From Massilia phosphatilytica (GTDB lineage Bacteria; Pseudomonadota; Gammaproteobacteria; Burkholderiales; Burkholderiaceae_D): DNA of 64,000 bases. Position 1 is the stretch's first letter. The number at the start of each line of letters is the position of its first letter. Below are positions 41,964 to 50,992 of this stretch, piece by piece. A program made the translations under genes and the position numbers. Under the pieces are notes generated by a model. That model worked only from the letters and a program-made list of their open reading frames with translations. It was not told where the DNA came from and did not search any database. The stretch lies in contig NZ_PUIP01000023.1 of NCBI RefSeq assembly GCF_002968015.1, positions 1-64,000 of the forward strand, written 5' to 3'.

Positions 41964-44708
41964 ATGACCCATCAGAAGAACACCTCGCTCCGCCTTGCCC
42001 CGATCGCCGCCGTGCTCGCGGGCGCCGCCCTGTTCAGCGCGCCGCTGCACGCCGCCGAAGCGACGCCCACCGTGGCCGAGCTGCAGGCGGAAATCGCCCG
42101 CCTCAAACAGATCATCGCCAGCCAGGGCGGCGCCGCGGCGCCCGCATCCGCGCCGGTCGCGCAAGCACCTGCCGCGCCGGCGACTGCCGCGGTCGAAGAC
42201 GAACCGCAGGCGTTGGGCGAAGTCACCGTCCGCAGCCGCAACCGCCTGGAACGCCTGCAGGACGTGCCGCTGTCCGTCTCCGTCGTCACCGGCAAGGAAC
42301 TGGACCGCCTGAACGCCACCGACATCAAGTCGCTGACTCAGCGTGCCGCCAACGTCACCTGGAACCAGGGCAACCAGCGTACGTCCAGCCTGTCCATCCG
42401 CGGCATCGGCAAGCAGGGCCAGACCGAGGCGCAGGACCCGAGCGTCGGCCTGATCGTCGACGGCGTGAACTATGCGTACAACGCCCTCTCCTCCAGCTTC
42501 GACTTCACCGACGTCGACACCGTCGAAGTGACGCGCGGCCCGCAGGGCACGCTGCTGGGCAAGAGCACGAGCGTGGGCGTCGTCGCCGTCAACACGCGCC
42601 GGCCGTCGTTCACGCCGGACGCCTCCTATTCCGTGACGCTCGGCCAGCTCGACACCGTGCAGGCCCGGTACGCGGGCGGCGGTCCGGTGATCGACAGCCT
42701 GCTGGCCTACCGCGTCGCGCTGAGCGCGACCAAGGGCCAGGGCGACATCAAGAATGCGTACAACCCGGACATCACCTACACGAACAAGGACCGCGTGTCG
42801 GGCCGCGTGCAGTTCCTGTTCACGCCGACGCAGGACTTCAGCGCCCGCGTCGCCCTCGATGCCCAGCCGCGCGCGGGCGAGACGACCAACAGCCGCACGA
42901 TCTTCAAGCCGACGCCGGCGGTCTATTCGAACGGTTCCGTCAACACGCTGGCCACCGACAACGGCACGCGCCTGCAACGCAGCTGGTTCACGCAGCAGAA
43001 CAAGTACACGTACGCGGGCAACTACCTGTACGGCGGCGGGGAGAACGTCGTCAACAACGACAACGGCCGTCCGCTCGTCACCGGCAGCAATGGCGCGACG
43101 CTGGACCTGAACTGGAACGTGGCGGGCCACAACCTGACGTCGATCACCGCATACAAGGATTACCACTTCGACGCCAGCAACGACGAAGGCACGCCGTTCG
43201 ACATCAACCGCAACTCGGGCGGCTTCTGGAACGACTACCGCCAGGTGACGCAGGAAGTCCGTCTCAGCTCGCAGGCGGGCGGCTTCGTCGATTACCAGAC
43301 CGGCATCTTCCTGATGAAGGTGAACAACGACGCGACCTATCGCAGGAGCTGGGGCAGCGACGCGGGCGCCTGGTTCGCCAACGCCAGCCAGTACAACCGC
43401 CTGTATGCCGACGCCAGTGGCCGCAACCTGCTCCTGAATTCGCTGGATGGCGTGTCGATGGCGTTCAACTCGCCGTCCGGCACGCAGCACATCGTCAACA
43501 AGAGCGAGGCCGCGTTCGCGCAGGCGAACTGGCACCTGTCCGATGCGCTGACCCTGACGACCGGCGCGCGCCTCACGCACGAGAACCGCAAGAACGAAGG
43601 CAGCGCATCGATCTTCGACAGCGGCTTCGCGTCCGAACTCAATCCCGCCCAGGTGGGCGCCGTGCAGCTGAACGGCTTTGCGTCGGACGCGAAGGGTGGC
43701 CTCGCGGCCGCCAACACGGCGGCGCAGGTGGCGGTGGCGGATGCCGTCGCGAAGAAATACTTCAACGCCGCGTCGTATGCGAGCCTGACTGCGGCGCAGA
43801 AGCAGCAGGTGGCGGATGCCAAGGCGATCCGCGCGTCGCAGATCGGCGTGCTGTTCCCGCTCACGCAGGCGCAGCCCTACATCGGCAACCTGAAATCGTT
43901 CGTGCTCAGCCCGACCTATAAATTCACGCCCGACCTGACCGGCTACACGTCGTGGCAGTACGGCGAGAAGGCCGGCATCTCGCAGCTGACCAACGGCGTC
44001 TCGAACCTGGTCGACAAGGAGCGCACCAGCGCGTTCGAGATCGGCGTGAAATCGGCGTTCCTGAACCGCGCGCTGCTGCTCAACGCGGACCTGTACCTGA
44101 TGAACATCCGCAATTACCAGCAGGCCGTGCGCGTGCTGGACGTCTACACGACGCAGCTCAACAACGACGGTCAGAACTATTACACGACGGCGACCGGCAA
44201 CGTGCCGAAGGCGCAGACCAAGGGCCTGGAATTCGACGGCGCCTATTCCGGCATCAAGAACGTGACCTTGCGCTTCGCCGGCGCCTACACGAACGCGGTC
44301 TATCAAGCGTTCACCAATTCGGCCCAGCCGGTGGAAAACGGCTATGCCGGCGCCGCGCCGTACCGCGACGTGACGGGCAGCATCCTGCCGGGCGTGTCCA
44401 AGTGGACCTTCAACGTCGGCGGCGACTACCGCGTGCCGCTCGTGCACAACCTCGAAGGCCGCGCGAGCTTCAACACCGCCTACAACACGCGCTACAACTC
44501 GGATGTGGCCCTGTCCGACTTCGGCTGGGTCGGCGGCTCCGGTATCACGGACCTGGCCTTCGGCATCGGCAAGCGCGACGGCTCGCTCGACGTGAGCCTG
44601 ATCGTGAAGAACGCGTTCAAGAACCACGCGCCGCTGGCGGCCACGTGGAACTCCTATACGCCTGCGGTGCCGCGCTGGTTCGGCCTCTCGGTCAGCGGCA
44701 AGCTGTAA
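41964..44708 (+). CDS. TonB-dependent outer-membrane receptor 2 with N-terminal coiled coil
   Basis: The protein has 914 residues. The signal peptide ends at about APLHA|AE. A short heptad segment follows (TVAELQAEIARLKQIIASQ), then an Ala/Pro linker, the plug (LGEVTVRSRNRLERLQDVPLS, SIRGIGKQGQTEAQDPSVGLIVDG, VEVTRGPQGTLLGKSTSVGVV) and a 22-strand barrel. It is similar throughout to receptor 1, including shared barrel phrases such as NDEGTPFDINRN and WQYGEK, so the pair arose by duplication. It ends FGLSVSGKL, close to the VFSGKL end of receptor 1. Substrate is unknown. Confidence 0.9.
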   Translation: MTHQKNTSLRLAPIAAVLAGAALFSAPLHAAEATPTVAELQAEIARLKQIIASQGGAAAPASAPVAQAPAAPATAAVEDEPQALGEVTVRSRNRLERLQDVPLSVSVVTGKELDRLNATDIKSLTQRAANVTWNQGNQRTSSLSIRGIGKQGQTEAQDPSVGLIVDGVNYAYNALSSSFDFTDVDTVEVTRGPQGTLLGKSTSVGVVAVNTRRPSFTPDASYSVTLGQLDTVQARYAGGGPVIDSLLAYRVALSATKGQGDIKNAYNPDITYTNKDRVSGRVQFLFTPTQDFSARVALDAQPRAGETTNSRTIFKPTPAVYSNGSVNTLATDNGTRLQRSWFTQQNKYTYAGNYLYGGGENVVNNDNGRPLVTGSNGATLDLNWNVAGHNLTSITAYKDYHFDASNDEGTPFDINRNSGGFWNDYRQVTQEVRLSSQAGGFVDYQTGIFLMKVNNDATYRRSWGSDAGAWFANASQYNRLYADASGRNLLLNSLDGVSMAFNSPSGTQHIVNKSEAAFAQANWHLSDALTLTTGARLTHENRKNEGSASIFDSGFASELNPAQVGAVQLNGFASDAKGGLAAANTAAQVAVADAVAKKYFNAASYASLTAAQKQQVADAKAIRASQIGVLFPLTQAQPYIGNLKSFVLSPTYKFTPDLTGYTSWQYGEKAGISQLTNGVSNLVDKERTSAFEIGVKSAFLNRALLLNADLYLMNIRNYQQAVRVLDVYTTQLNNDGQNYYTTATGNVPKAQTKGLEFDGAYSGIKNVTLRFAGAYTNAVYQAFTNSAQPVENGYAGAAPYRDVTGSILPGVSKWTFNVGGDYRVPLVHNLEGRASFNTAYNTRYNSDVALSDFGWVGGSGITDLAFGIGKRDGSLDVSLIVKNAFKNHAPLAATWNSYTPAVPRWFGLSVSGKL

Positions 44709-44891
44709 TGACCGTCGGGAGCGGTGCTGTCATATGCACAACAGTCAAAATGACAACACCGCACCCCCAAAAAAATTTTAAAAAAATTTCCGCTCGGCAT
44801 TTAATGGCCGCCGCTAAATGGTCGTCCTGTACTTGTGAGAGCGCGAGATGCGCAACCTCCCAACAGTATCCAAGCCATTAGGAGCCATATC

Positions 44892-45731
44892 ATGCTGAGC
44901 CTTCACACCAACGCCGCATCGCTTTCCGCACAAAATTCCCTGAGCCGTACCCAGAGCTCGCTGTCGACCTCGATGACCCGCCTGTCGACCGGCTACCGCA
45001 TCAACTCGGCAATGGACGACGCAGCAGGCCTGCAGATCGCCACCCGCCTGAAAGCCCAGACCAGCGGCATGGCCGTGGCAATGCGCGACACCCAGAACTC
45101 GACCTCGATGCTGCAGACCGCCGGCGGCGCGCTGACCGAAGTCACCAACATGATGGTCCGCATGAAGGACCTGGCAACCCAGGCAGCCGACCAGTCGTCC
45201 AGCGCGACCGACAAGACGGCACTGAACGCCGAATACCAGAGCCTGTCGAAAGAACTGATCAACGTCGCGGACAACACCTCGTTCGGCGGCCAGAAACTGT
45301 TCCGCACCACCCTGGCCGGTGCAATGAACTTCCAGATCGGCGCCTCGACGGCAGAAAAGATGACGATCGACGTCTCGAGCGGCGGCACGAGCGAAAACAC
45401 CAACTTCCTCGCTGACGTGGACACCAACCTCTCCGCCATCGACCTGACCACGGGCGCATCGGCTGCCATCGACGCGATCGCCACGGCCATCGACAACGTC
45501 GGCGCGCTGAACTCGCAACTGGGTGCCGCTGCCAACCGTCTGGACCACGTCTACAACAACCTGTCGAACATCAGCACCAACGTGCAGAACGCGACCGGCC
45601 GCATCATGGACGTCGACTTCGCGACCGAATCGTCGAGCATGACCTCGAACCAGATGCTGATGCAAGCTGGTACCGCCATGCTGAAGCAGACGAACAGCAT
45701 GTCGTCGATGGTCATGTCCCTGCTGCAGTAA
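44892..45731 (+). CDS. fliC: Flagellin (short, lateral type)
   Basis: The protein has 279 residues. The conserved N-terminal D0/D1 (MLSLHTNAASLSAQNSLSRT, LSTGYRINSAMDDAAGLQIA) and C-terminal D1/D0 (LGAAANRLDHVYNNLSNISTNVQNATGRIMD, MLKQTNSMSSMVMSLLQ) are almost contiguous, with only a minimal variable region. The small size matches LafA-type lateral flagellins. It has a good AGGAG site 8 bp before ATG 44892. It is monocistronic, followed by a strong terminator. I did not find a convincing sigma-28 promoter; a GCCGCTAA word at 44810-44817 lacks a proper -35. Confidence 0.93.
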   Translation: MLSLHTNAASLSAQNSLSRTQSSLSTSMTRLSTGYRINSAMDDAAGLQIATRLKAQTSGMAVAMRDTQNSTSMLQTAGGALTEVTNMMVRMKDLATQAADQSSSATDKTALNAEYQSLSKELINVADNTSFGGQKLFRTTLAGAMNFQIGASTAEKMTIDVSSGGTSENTNFLADVDTNLSAIDLTTGASAAIDAIATAIDNVGALNSQLGAAANRLDHVYNNLSNISTNVQNATGRIMDVDFATESSSMTSNQMLMQAGTAMLKQTNSMSSMVMSLLQ

Positions 45732-45778
45732 TCGCAGGGCCAGTGATGGCTACGCCGGGCTAGTCCAGCCGGGATCCG

Positions 45779-45806
45779 AAAAAGGCCAGCCACAAGCTGG
45801 CCTTTT
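45779..45806. terminator. Intrinsic terminator after flagellin (bidirectional form)
   Basis: GGCCAGC (45784-45790) and GCTGGCC (45796-45802) form a 7-bp stem with loop CACAA. It is flanked by five A (45779-45783) and four T (45803-45806). Confidence 0.8.
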
Positions 45807-45826
45807 CACTTTACACTGCCGAGATC

Positions 45827-46696
45827 ATGGCCAGCCTTTCCTTTCCCGCCCTTCCGCCACCCGTCATTCCGGCCAGCGCTCCCGGCGCAATGCCCGCGAC
45901 GCCGGTCGGCGCCGTCGCTGCCGCCGTCCCGGTCGCATTGCTGCAGGCCGAGCTCGAGGCACTCCCGTTGCCGCTGCCCGGCGCGCAGCCGGCGTCCGTG
46001 CTCCCGGCGGGCGACGCCTTGCCCGACGCCGCGGCGATGCGGCCCGACCAGGTGGTCATGGCGCGCCAGCTCACCTGGCCGAGCCCGGACGGTGGCGCGC
46101 TCGCGGCGTCCTGGCGCGGCATGGTGCGCAGCTACGGCACCCAGCTCGTCGCGCGTGCGGTCCAGGCGTCCCAGCAACAGCGCGGCCAGTCGCTGCCCGG
46201 CACGCTGCTGCAGAGCGGGCTGGATGCGCGCGTGCTGCGCCAAGCCGATCTCGCGACGCTGCCGCCCGACGCCTGGCGCTTCACCGTGCATGCGAACGGA
46301 CCGCAGGCCCAGCACCTGCGCGTGATCGGGGAAGAGGAACAAGGACAAAAGCCGCAGCGCCGCCGGCGCCGTGCTGCCCTGCGTCTGGAACTGGTGCTGG
46401 CCGACGGCACGGTCGTCACGGTGCAGGCGGAGCCGCTGGCCGACGGCGTCATGCTGGAACTGTGCACGCCCGACCCCGGCACGCTGCTGCACCTGCGCGC
46501 CCTGCAGCCGCAGCTGGAAGACGCCGTGCGCCGTTCGGGCCTGCGCGTACTCGGCTGGACGTGGAGCGACAGCCTGCCGGAAGGCCGGGTGCACGCGCGC
46601 CTGCCGTCGACCGAGGCGGCGGCCGCCCTCAGCCTGCCCGTGTTCCGCGCGATGGCGGAACTGGCGCTGCTGCTGCCGGCGGACGCCGGCGCTTGA
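45827..46696 (+). CDS. Uncharacterised protein with a FliK-like C-terminal domain
   Basis: The protein has 289 residues with no signal peptide. The N-terminal half is Ala/Pro-rich and low in order. The C-terminal 100 residues (LELVLADGTVVTVQAEPLADGVMLELCTPDPGTLLHLRAL is broken by loops; then LEDAVRRSGLRVLGWTW) resemble the hook-length-control (Flg_hook) fold of FliK, where a beta sheet is followed by an amphipathic helix. A proper fliK is present at 61076, so this may be a second, divergent copy or an unrelated cytoplasmic protein. It is convergent with flhA (stops abut) and starts 20 bp after the flagellin terminator. Confidence 0.5.
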   Translation: MASLSFPALPPPVIPASAPGAMPATPVGAVAAAVPVALLQAELEALPLPLPGAQPASVLPAGDALPDAAAMRPDQVVMARQLTWPSPDGGALAASWRGMVRSYGTQLVARAVQASQQQRGQSLPGTLLQSGLDARVLRQADLATLPPDAWRFTVHANGPQAQHLRVIGEEEQGQKPQRRRRRAALRLELVLADGTVVTVQAEPLADGVMLELCTPDPGTLLHLRALQPQLEDAVRRSGLRVLGWTWSDSLPEGRVHARLPSTEAAAALSLPVFRAMAELALLLPADAGA

Positions 46697-48793
46697 TCAG
46701 CCGACCGTGCCGATGATCGAGACTTCCCGGTTCTCGGGAATCTCGTTATACGACAGCACGTGCAGCCCCGGCGCGAACAGGCGCGCGTAGCGGGCCAGCA
46801 GCGGACGGATCTGCGGCAGCACCAGCAACAGCGGCGGCGTATGCTGCTGCTTCATCTGCTCGCGCGCGACCGGCATGTTCAGCTGCAGTTGCGACAGCAG
46901 CTGCGGATCGATCGGATAATTGTCCAGCACAACCTTGCCGCCATTATTCTGGCGCGCCTGGTTCAGGGAACCGAGCAGCATGTTTTCCAGCTCGCCCGAC
47001 AGGTTAAACGCGGGCATGTCCTTCTTCTTGCCGTACAGGCCAGACACGATCTGGCGGCGCAGCGCGCAGCGCACTTCGGCCGCGAGCAGGATCGGATCCT
47101 TCGTCGTTTCCGAGCTGTCCAGCAGCGTGGTCGCGATCACGACGATGTCCTTCAGCGACACGTTCTCGGCCAGCAGCACGCGGAACACGCGCAGGAGCTG
47201 CGTGTGCGTGAGCGCCTTGTCCAGCGCGCCGGCCAGCTTCGGCGACAGCGCGGTCAGGCGTTCCATCAGCGCGGGCACGTCTTCGTGGCGGAACAGTTCC
47301 GCCATGTAGTCGCGCGCGATCTTGGACGTGTGCGTGGCGATCGCGCTCGGCACCTCGACGACCTGGTAGCCCTGCCCCAGCGCGTGCGCCTTCTGCTCCG
47401 GATCGATCCACGTGACGGCCATGCCGAACGCCGGCTCGATACCGGGGATGCCGTCGATCTCGCCGTACACGTTCGGCGACGGGATCGCCATCAGGCATTC
47501 CGCCACGACCTCGCCCTCGGCCACGACGGTGCCGTTGACCGCGATCGCGTACTGGTTCGGGCGCAGGGTCAGGTCGTCGCGCACGCCGATCGCCGGCAGC
47601 AGGAGACCCATCTGCTCGGAGAGGCTCTGGCGCACGCCCTTGATCCGTTTGGTCAGCACCTCGCCCTGCGCCTTGTCGACCAGGTGCACGAGCTTGTAGC
47701 CGACCGTGATTGTGATCGGTTGCACGACCGGCAGCTGCTGCCAGTCGAGCTCCGGCACGCGGTCGTCGCGCAGCGCGGCCTCGATGGCGGCCACGTTCGA
47801 TTCGTCCGGCGGGGCCACGCGTTCGCGCGCCAGCTTCCAGCCGACGTAGCCGATGGCGGCCGCGAACACCATGAAGAACAGCGACGGCATGCCCGGCACC
47901 ATGGCCAGGATCAGCATCACGCCGGCGGCCGAATACAGGACGCTCGGATTGGCCAGCAGCTGGCCCTCGATCTGTTCTTCGAATTCGCCCGAATCGCTGA
48001 TGCGGGTAACGAGGATCGCCGCCGCGGCCGACAGCAGGAGCGCCGGCACCTGGGCCACGAGGCCGTCGCCGATGGTCAGCAGCGCATACTGGCGGAACGC
48101 GTCGCCGAACGACAGGTCGTGCATGATCGCGCCGATCGCGACGCCGCCGATCATGTTGATGAGCAGGATGAGGATCGACGCGATCGCATCGCCGCGCACG
48201 AACTTGGAGGCACCGTCCATCGCGCCGTAGAAGTCCGCTTCCGCCGCCACTTCCTTGCGGCGCACCTGCGCCTTTTCCTGGTTGATCAGGCCCGCGTTCA
48301 GGTCGGCGTCGATCGCCATCTGCTTGCCGGGCAGCGCGTCCAGCGTGAAGCGCGCGGACACTTCGGAGATACGCTCGGAACCCTTCGTCACGACGACGAA
48401 GTTGATGATCATGAGGATCACGAAGACGACGATACCGACGACGAAATTACCGCCGATGACGACGTTGCCGAAGGCCTCGATCACGTGGCCGGCGGCGCCC
48501 GTGCCCTCGTGGCCGTGCAGCAGCACGACGCGCGTGGACGCCACGTTCAGCGCGAGGCGCAGCAAGGTGGTGCCGAGGATGACGGTCGGGAAGACCGAGA
48601 AATCCAGCGGCCGCTTCGTCGAGACGGACGTCAGGATCACGATCAGCGCCATCACGATGTTGAACGTGAACAGCACGTCCAGCAGCACGGGTGGCAGGGG
48701 GAGCATGATCATCGCCAGAATCGTCAGCAGGAACGCCGGCGTGGCGATCTTCTGGCGGCGCAGCTCGACCATCAAGCTGTTCAGGAAATTCAT
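46697..48793 (-). CDS. flhA: Flagellar export gate protein FlhA
   Basis: The protein has 698 residues: about eight membrane spans in the first 330 residues, with the FHIPEP-region motif (VVTKGSERISEVSARFTLDALPGKQMAIDADLNAGL), and a large cytoplasmic domain that forms the nonameric ring for chaperone docking. Full length. It is the last gene of the leftward set and overlaps flhB by 4 bp. Confidence 0.95.
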   Translation of the reverse strand: MNFLNSLMVELRRQKIATPAFLLTILAMIMLPLPPVLLDVLFTFNIVMALIVILTSVSTKRPLDFSVFPTVILGTTLLRLALNVASTRVVLLHGHEGTGAAGHVIEAFGNVVIGGNFVVGIVVFVILMIINFVVVTKGSERISEVSARFTLDALPGKQMAIDADLNAGLINQEKAQVRRKEVAAEADFYGAMDGASKFVRGDAIASILILLINMIGGVAIGAIMHDLSFGDAFRQYALLTIGDGLVAQVPALLLSAAAAILVTRISDSGEFEEQIEGQLLANPSVLYSAAGVMLILAMVPGMPSLFFMVFAAAIGYVGWKLARERVAPPDESNVAAIEAALRDDRVPELDWQQLPVVQPITITVGYKLVHLVDKAQGEVLTKRIKGVRQSLSEQMGLLLPAIGVRDDLTLRPNQYAIAVNGTVVAEGEVVAECLMAIPSPNVYGEIDGIPGIEPAFGMAVTWIDPEQKAHALGQGYQVVEVPSAIATHTSKIARDYMAELFRHEDVPALMERLTALSPKLAGALDKALTHTQLLRVFRVLLAENVSLKDIVVIATTLLDSSETTKDPILLAAEVRCALRRQIVSGLYGKKKDMPAFNLSGELENMLLGSLNQARQNNGGKVVLDNYPIDPQLLSQLQLNMPVAREQMKQQHTPPLLLVLPQIRPLLARYARLFAPGLHVLSYNEIPENREVSIIGTVG

Positions 48794-49929
48794 GTCGGGG
48801 ATACCTCACTCAAAGCGGCCGGCACGGCCACGTCATTCGGGAACCGCGGGGGCGCCTGGCGTCGGCCCGCACGGAAAGCGTTCAGTTGCAGCACGTAATT
48901 CAGTACCTGCGACACCGCCTGGTACAGCGCGGCGGGAATCTGCTGCTGCACCTGGCTGGTGTTGTAGATGGCACGCGCCAGCGGCGGCAGCGCGATCGTC
49001 TCGATCTGGTGCTTCGCCGCGACGGAGCGGATGTACAGGGCCATCTCGTCGATGCCCTTCGCCACCACGTATGGCGCTTCCGCACGCTTGGTGTCGTACT
49101 TCAGCGCGACCGCGTAGTGCTCGGGATTCACGATCACCACGTCGGCCGTCGGCACCGTCTTGTTCACGTTGCGGCGTGCCATCTGCTGCTGCAGCTGGCG
49201 GATGCGCGCACGGATCTCGGGCTTGCCCTCGGTGCTCTTGTATTCTTCCTTCACTTCCTGCTTGCTCATGCGCTGGCTGCGCGCGAACATGAAGGCCTGC
49301 AGCGGCACGTCGATCAGCGCGAACAGCACGAACACGGCGACCAGCGCCATCAGGCCGTCGAACATCATGCCACCGCCGTGCAGCAGCGCGTCCGGCAACG
49401 GCATGCGCTGCAGGTTGACCCACGCCGACAGCGCCGAGCGCACGACGTGCACCAGCACTACCGCCAGCAGCGCCGCCTTGGCCACCGACGTCGCGAACGA
49501 CGTCCAGTGCTTGCCGGAGGCCAGGTTGCCCAGGTTCTTCACCGGCGAGAAGCGGTCGAACTTCGGTATCAGGTTGTTCGTCGAGACGACCCAGCCGCCC
49601 GGTACCATGCTCGCCGCGATGATCGCGAGCGGCACGGCGGCGAGCGGCAGCACCATCTTCACGAGCAGCACGGCGGCGCCGCTCCACACGACGGTCATCG
49701 CGTTCTCCATCGAGCCGGCCGCGCCGAGCGGCGCGTACACGAGCCGGAACAGGGACCGGAACGATTGCAGGTAGTCGGGCAGCAGGAACACGAACACCTT
49801 CAGGCTCACCAGGATCCCGACCGCCGTGGCCAGGTCCTTCGAGCGGACGACATTGCCCTGCTCGCGCGCCTTCTTCAGCTTCTGGGCTGAGGCCTTCTCT
49901 GTCTTGTCGCCGCCGGTGCCGTCAGCCAT
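48790..49929 (-). CDS. flhB: Flagellar export switch protein FlhB
   Basis: The protein has 379 residues: N-terminal KTEKASAQKLKKAREQGNV, four membrane spans, and a cytoplasmic domain with the self-cleavage site. The usual N-P-T-H is here NPEH (VVIVNPEHYAVALKYD), with the Asn-Pro scissile pair and His retained. It sets the change from rod/hook to filament substrates. It overlaps fliR and flhA. Confidence 0.94.
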   Translation of the reverse strand: MADGTGGDKTEKASAQKLKKAREQGNVVRSKDLATAVGILVSLKVFVFLLPDYLQSFRSLFRLVYAPLGAAGSMENAMTVVWSGAAVLLVKMVLPLAAVPLAIIAASMVPGGWVVSTNNLIPKFDRFSPVKNLGNLASGKHWTSFATSVAKAALLAVVLVHVVRSALSAWVNLQRMPLPDALLHGGGMMFDGLMALVAVFVLFALIDVPLQAFMFARSQRMSKQEVKEEYKSTEGKPEIRARIRQLQQQMARRNVNKTVPTADVVIVNPEHYAVALKYDTKRAEAPYVVAKGIDEMALYIRSVAAKHQIETIALPPLARAIYNTSQVQQQIPAALYQAVSQVLNYVLQLNAFRAGRRQAPPRFPNDVAVPAALSEVSPT

Positions 49930-50701
49930 GCGCCGCCCCCATCTGCTGCTGGAGCATCTCCAGCACCTGGTTCGTCATCTGCACGTAGTGTTCCGGGATG
50001 AAGCGCACGACCTGCACGAGCATCATGAGGCCGAACAGCGTCACCAGCGAAAAGCCCAGCGAGAACAGATTCAGCGACGGCGCCACGCGGTTCAGGAAGC
50101 CGAAGCCGATCTGCACGACCATCGTCGAAAACACGATCGGGAGCGCCAGCAGGATCGCGGCCGAGAACACCCAGCCCACGTTCAGCGCCACCGTCTCCAG
50201 CAGGAGACTCTTGTAACCGCCGCCCACCGGCCAGGCCTTGAAACTCTGGCCCAGCACGCCCGCCAGCACGAGGTGGCCGTCGACGGCGAAGAACACGAGG
50301 ATCGCGACGAGGCCCAGCAGGCCCGAGATCACGTCCGACTGCTGGCCGTTCACGGGGTCGTTCATCTGCGCCATCGAAAAGCCCACCTGGCTCGAGACGA
50401 GGAAGCCGAGCATGTTCACGACGGCCATCGTCAGCTGCAGCGCGAGGCCGATCACGCCGCCGATCACCGCCTGCTCGATCATCACGACGACGCCCGCCAG
50501 CGAGAACGGATCCGGCATGACGGCGCCTTTCGTGAGCGGCAGCATCAGGAACGCGAGCACCACGGACAGCAGCGCGCGCACCGGCACCGGCACCAGCGCG
50601 TCGCCGATGACGGGGGCCGTCGACAGCAGCGCCATGACGCGGCAGAACGGCCACCACAGCGCGCTGATGAAGGGCAGCAGCAGGTGGGTGACTTCCAGCA
50701 T
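49922..50701 (-). CDS. fliR: Flagellar export gate protein FliR
   Basis: The protein has 259 residues and about six membrane spans, of normal FliR size. The start at 50701 (MLEVTHLLLPF) overlaps the fliQ stop as ATGA; the longer frame would overlap fliQ deeply. It forms the FliPQR export gate. Confidence 0.94.
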   Translation of the reverse strand: MLEVTHLLLPFISALWWPFCRVMALLSTAPVIGDALVPVPVRALLSVVLAFLMLPLTKGAVMPDPFSLAGVVVMIEQAVIGGVIGLALQLTMAVVNMLGFLVSSQVGFSMAQMNDPVNGQQSDVISGLLGLVAILVFFAVDGHLVLAGVLGQSFKAWPVGGGYKSLLLETVALNVGWVFSAAILLALPIVFSTMVVQIGFGFLNRVAPSLNLFSLGFSLVTLFGLMMLVQVVRFIPEHYVQMTNQVLEMLQQQMGAAHG

Positions 50702-50970
50702 CAGCCGACCAGGGTCGCGGCGCGCTGGAACACGCTCACGCAATAGTCCATCAGTTTGCCTGTCATCCAGTGACCGGCGAGGATCAGGGCCACCAGCGTC
50801 ACGAGGAGACGCGGCAGGAAGCTCAGCGTCTGTTCGTTGATCTGGGTGGCGGCCTGCACGAGGGCGACGATGACGCCGGCCACGAGGCCCGGCACCACCA
50901 GCACCATCACGAGCAGCATCACCAGCTGCAGGGCTTCGACGACGAAGTCGACGGCGATATCAGGAGTCAT
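50701..50970 (-). CDS. fliQ: Flagellar export gate protein FliQ
   Basis: The protein has 89 residues in two membrane spans (LQLVMLLVMVLVVPGLVAGVIVALVQAATQINEQTLSFLPR, then LLVTLVALILAGHWM, quoted as separate spans). The QINEQTLSFLPR loop is diagnostic. It lies between fliP and fliR. Confidence 0.95.
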   Translation of the reverse strand: MTPDIAVDFVVEALQLVMLLVMVLVVPGLVAGVIVALVQAATQINEQTLSFLPRLLVTLVALILAGHWMTGKLMDYCVSVFQRAATLVG

Positions 50971-50992
50971 ACAAGTAGTAGATTGCGGCCGG

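Noticed and set aside
44730..44760. CAACAG/CAACAC words upstream of fliC as another activator site
   Set aside because: The words are direct repeats, not the hexamer-N6-hexamer palindrome, and no sigma-54 promoter follows.
44709..44891. A sigma-28 promoter for flagellin
   Set aside because: GCCGCTAA at 44810-44817 is close to the -10 consensus, but no TAAA-type -35 occurs at the needed distance; not called.
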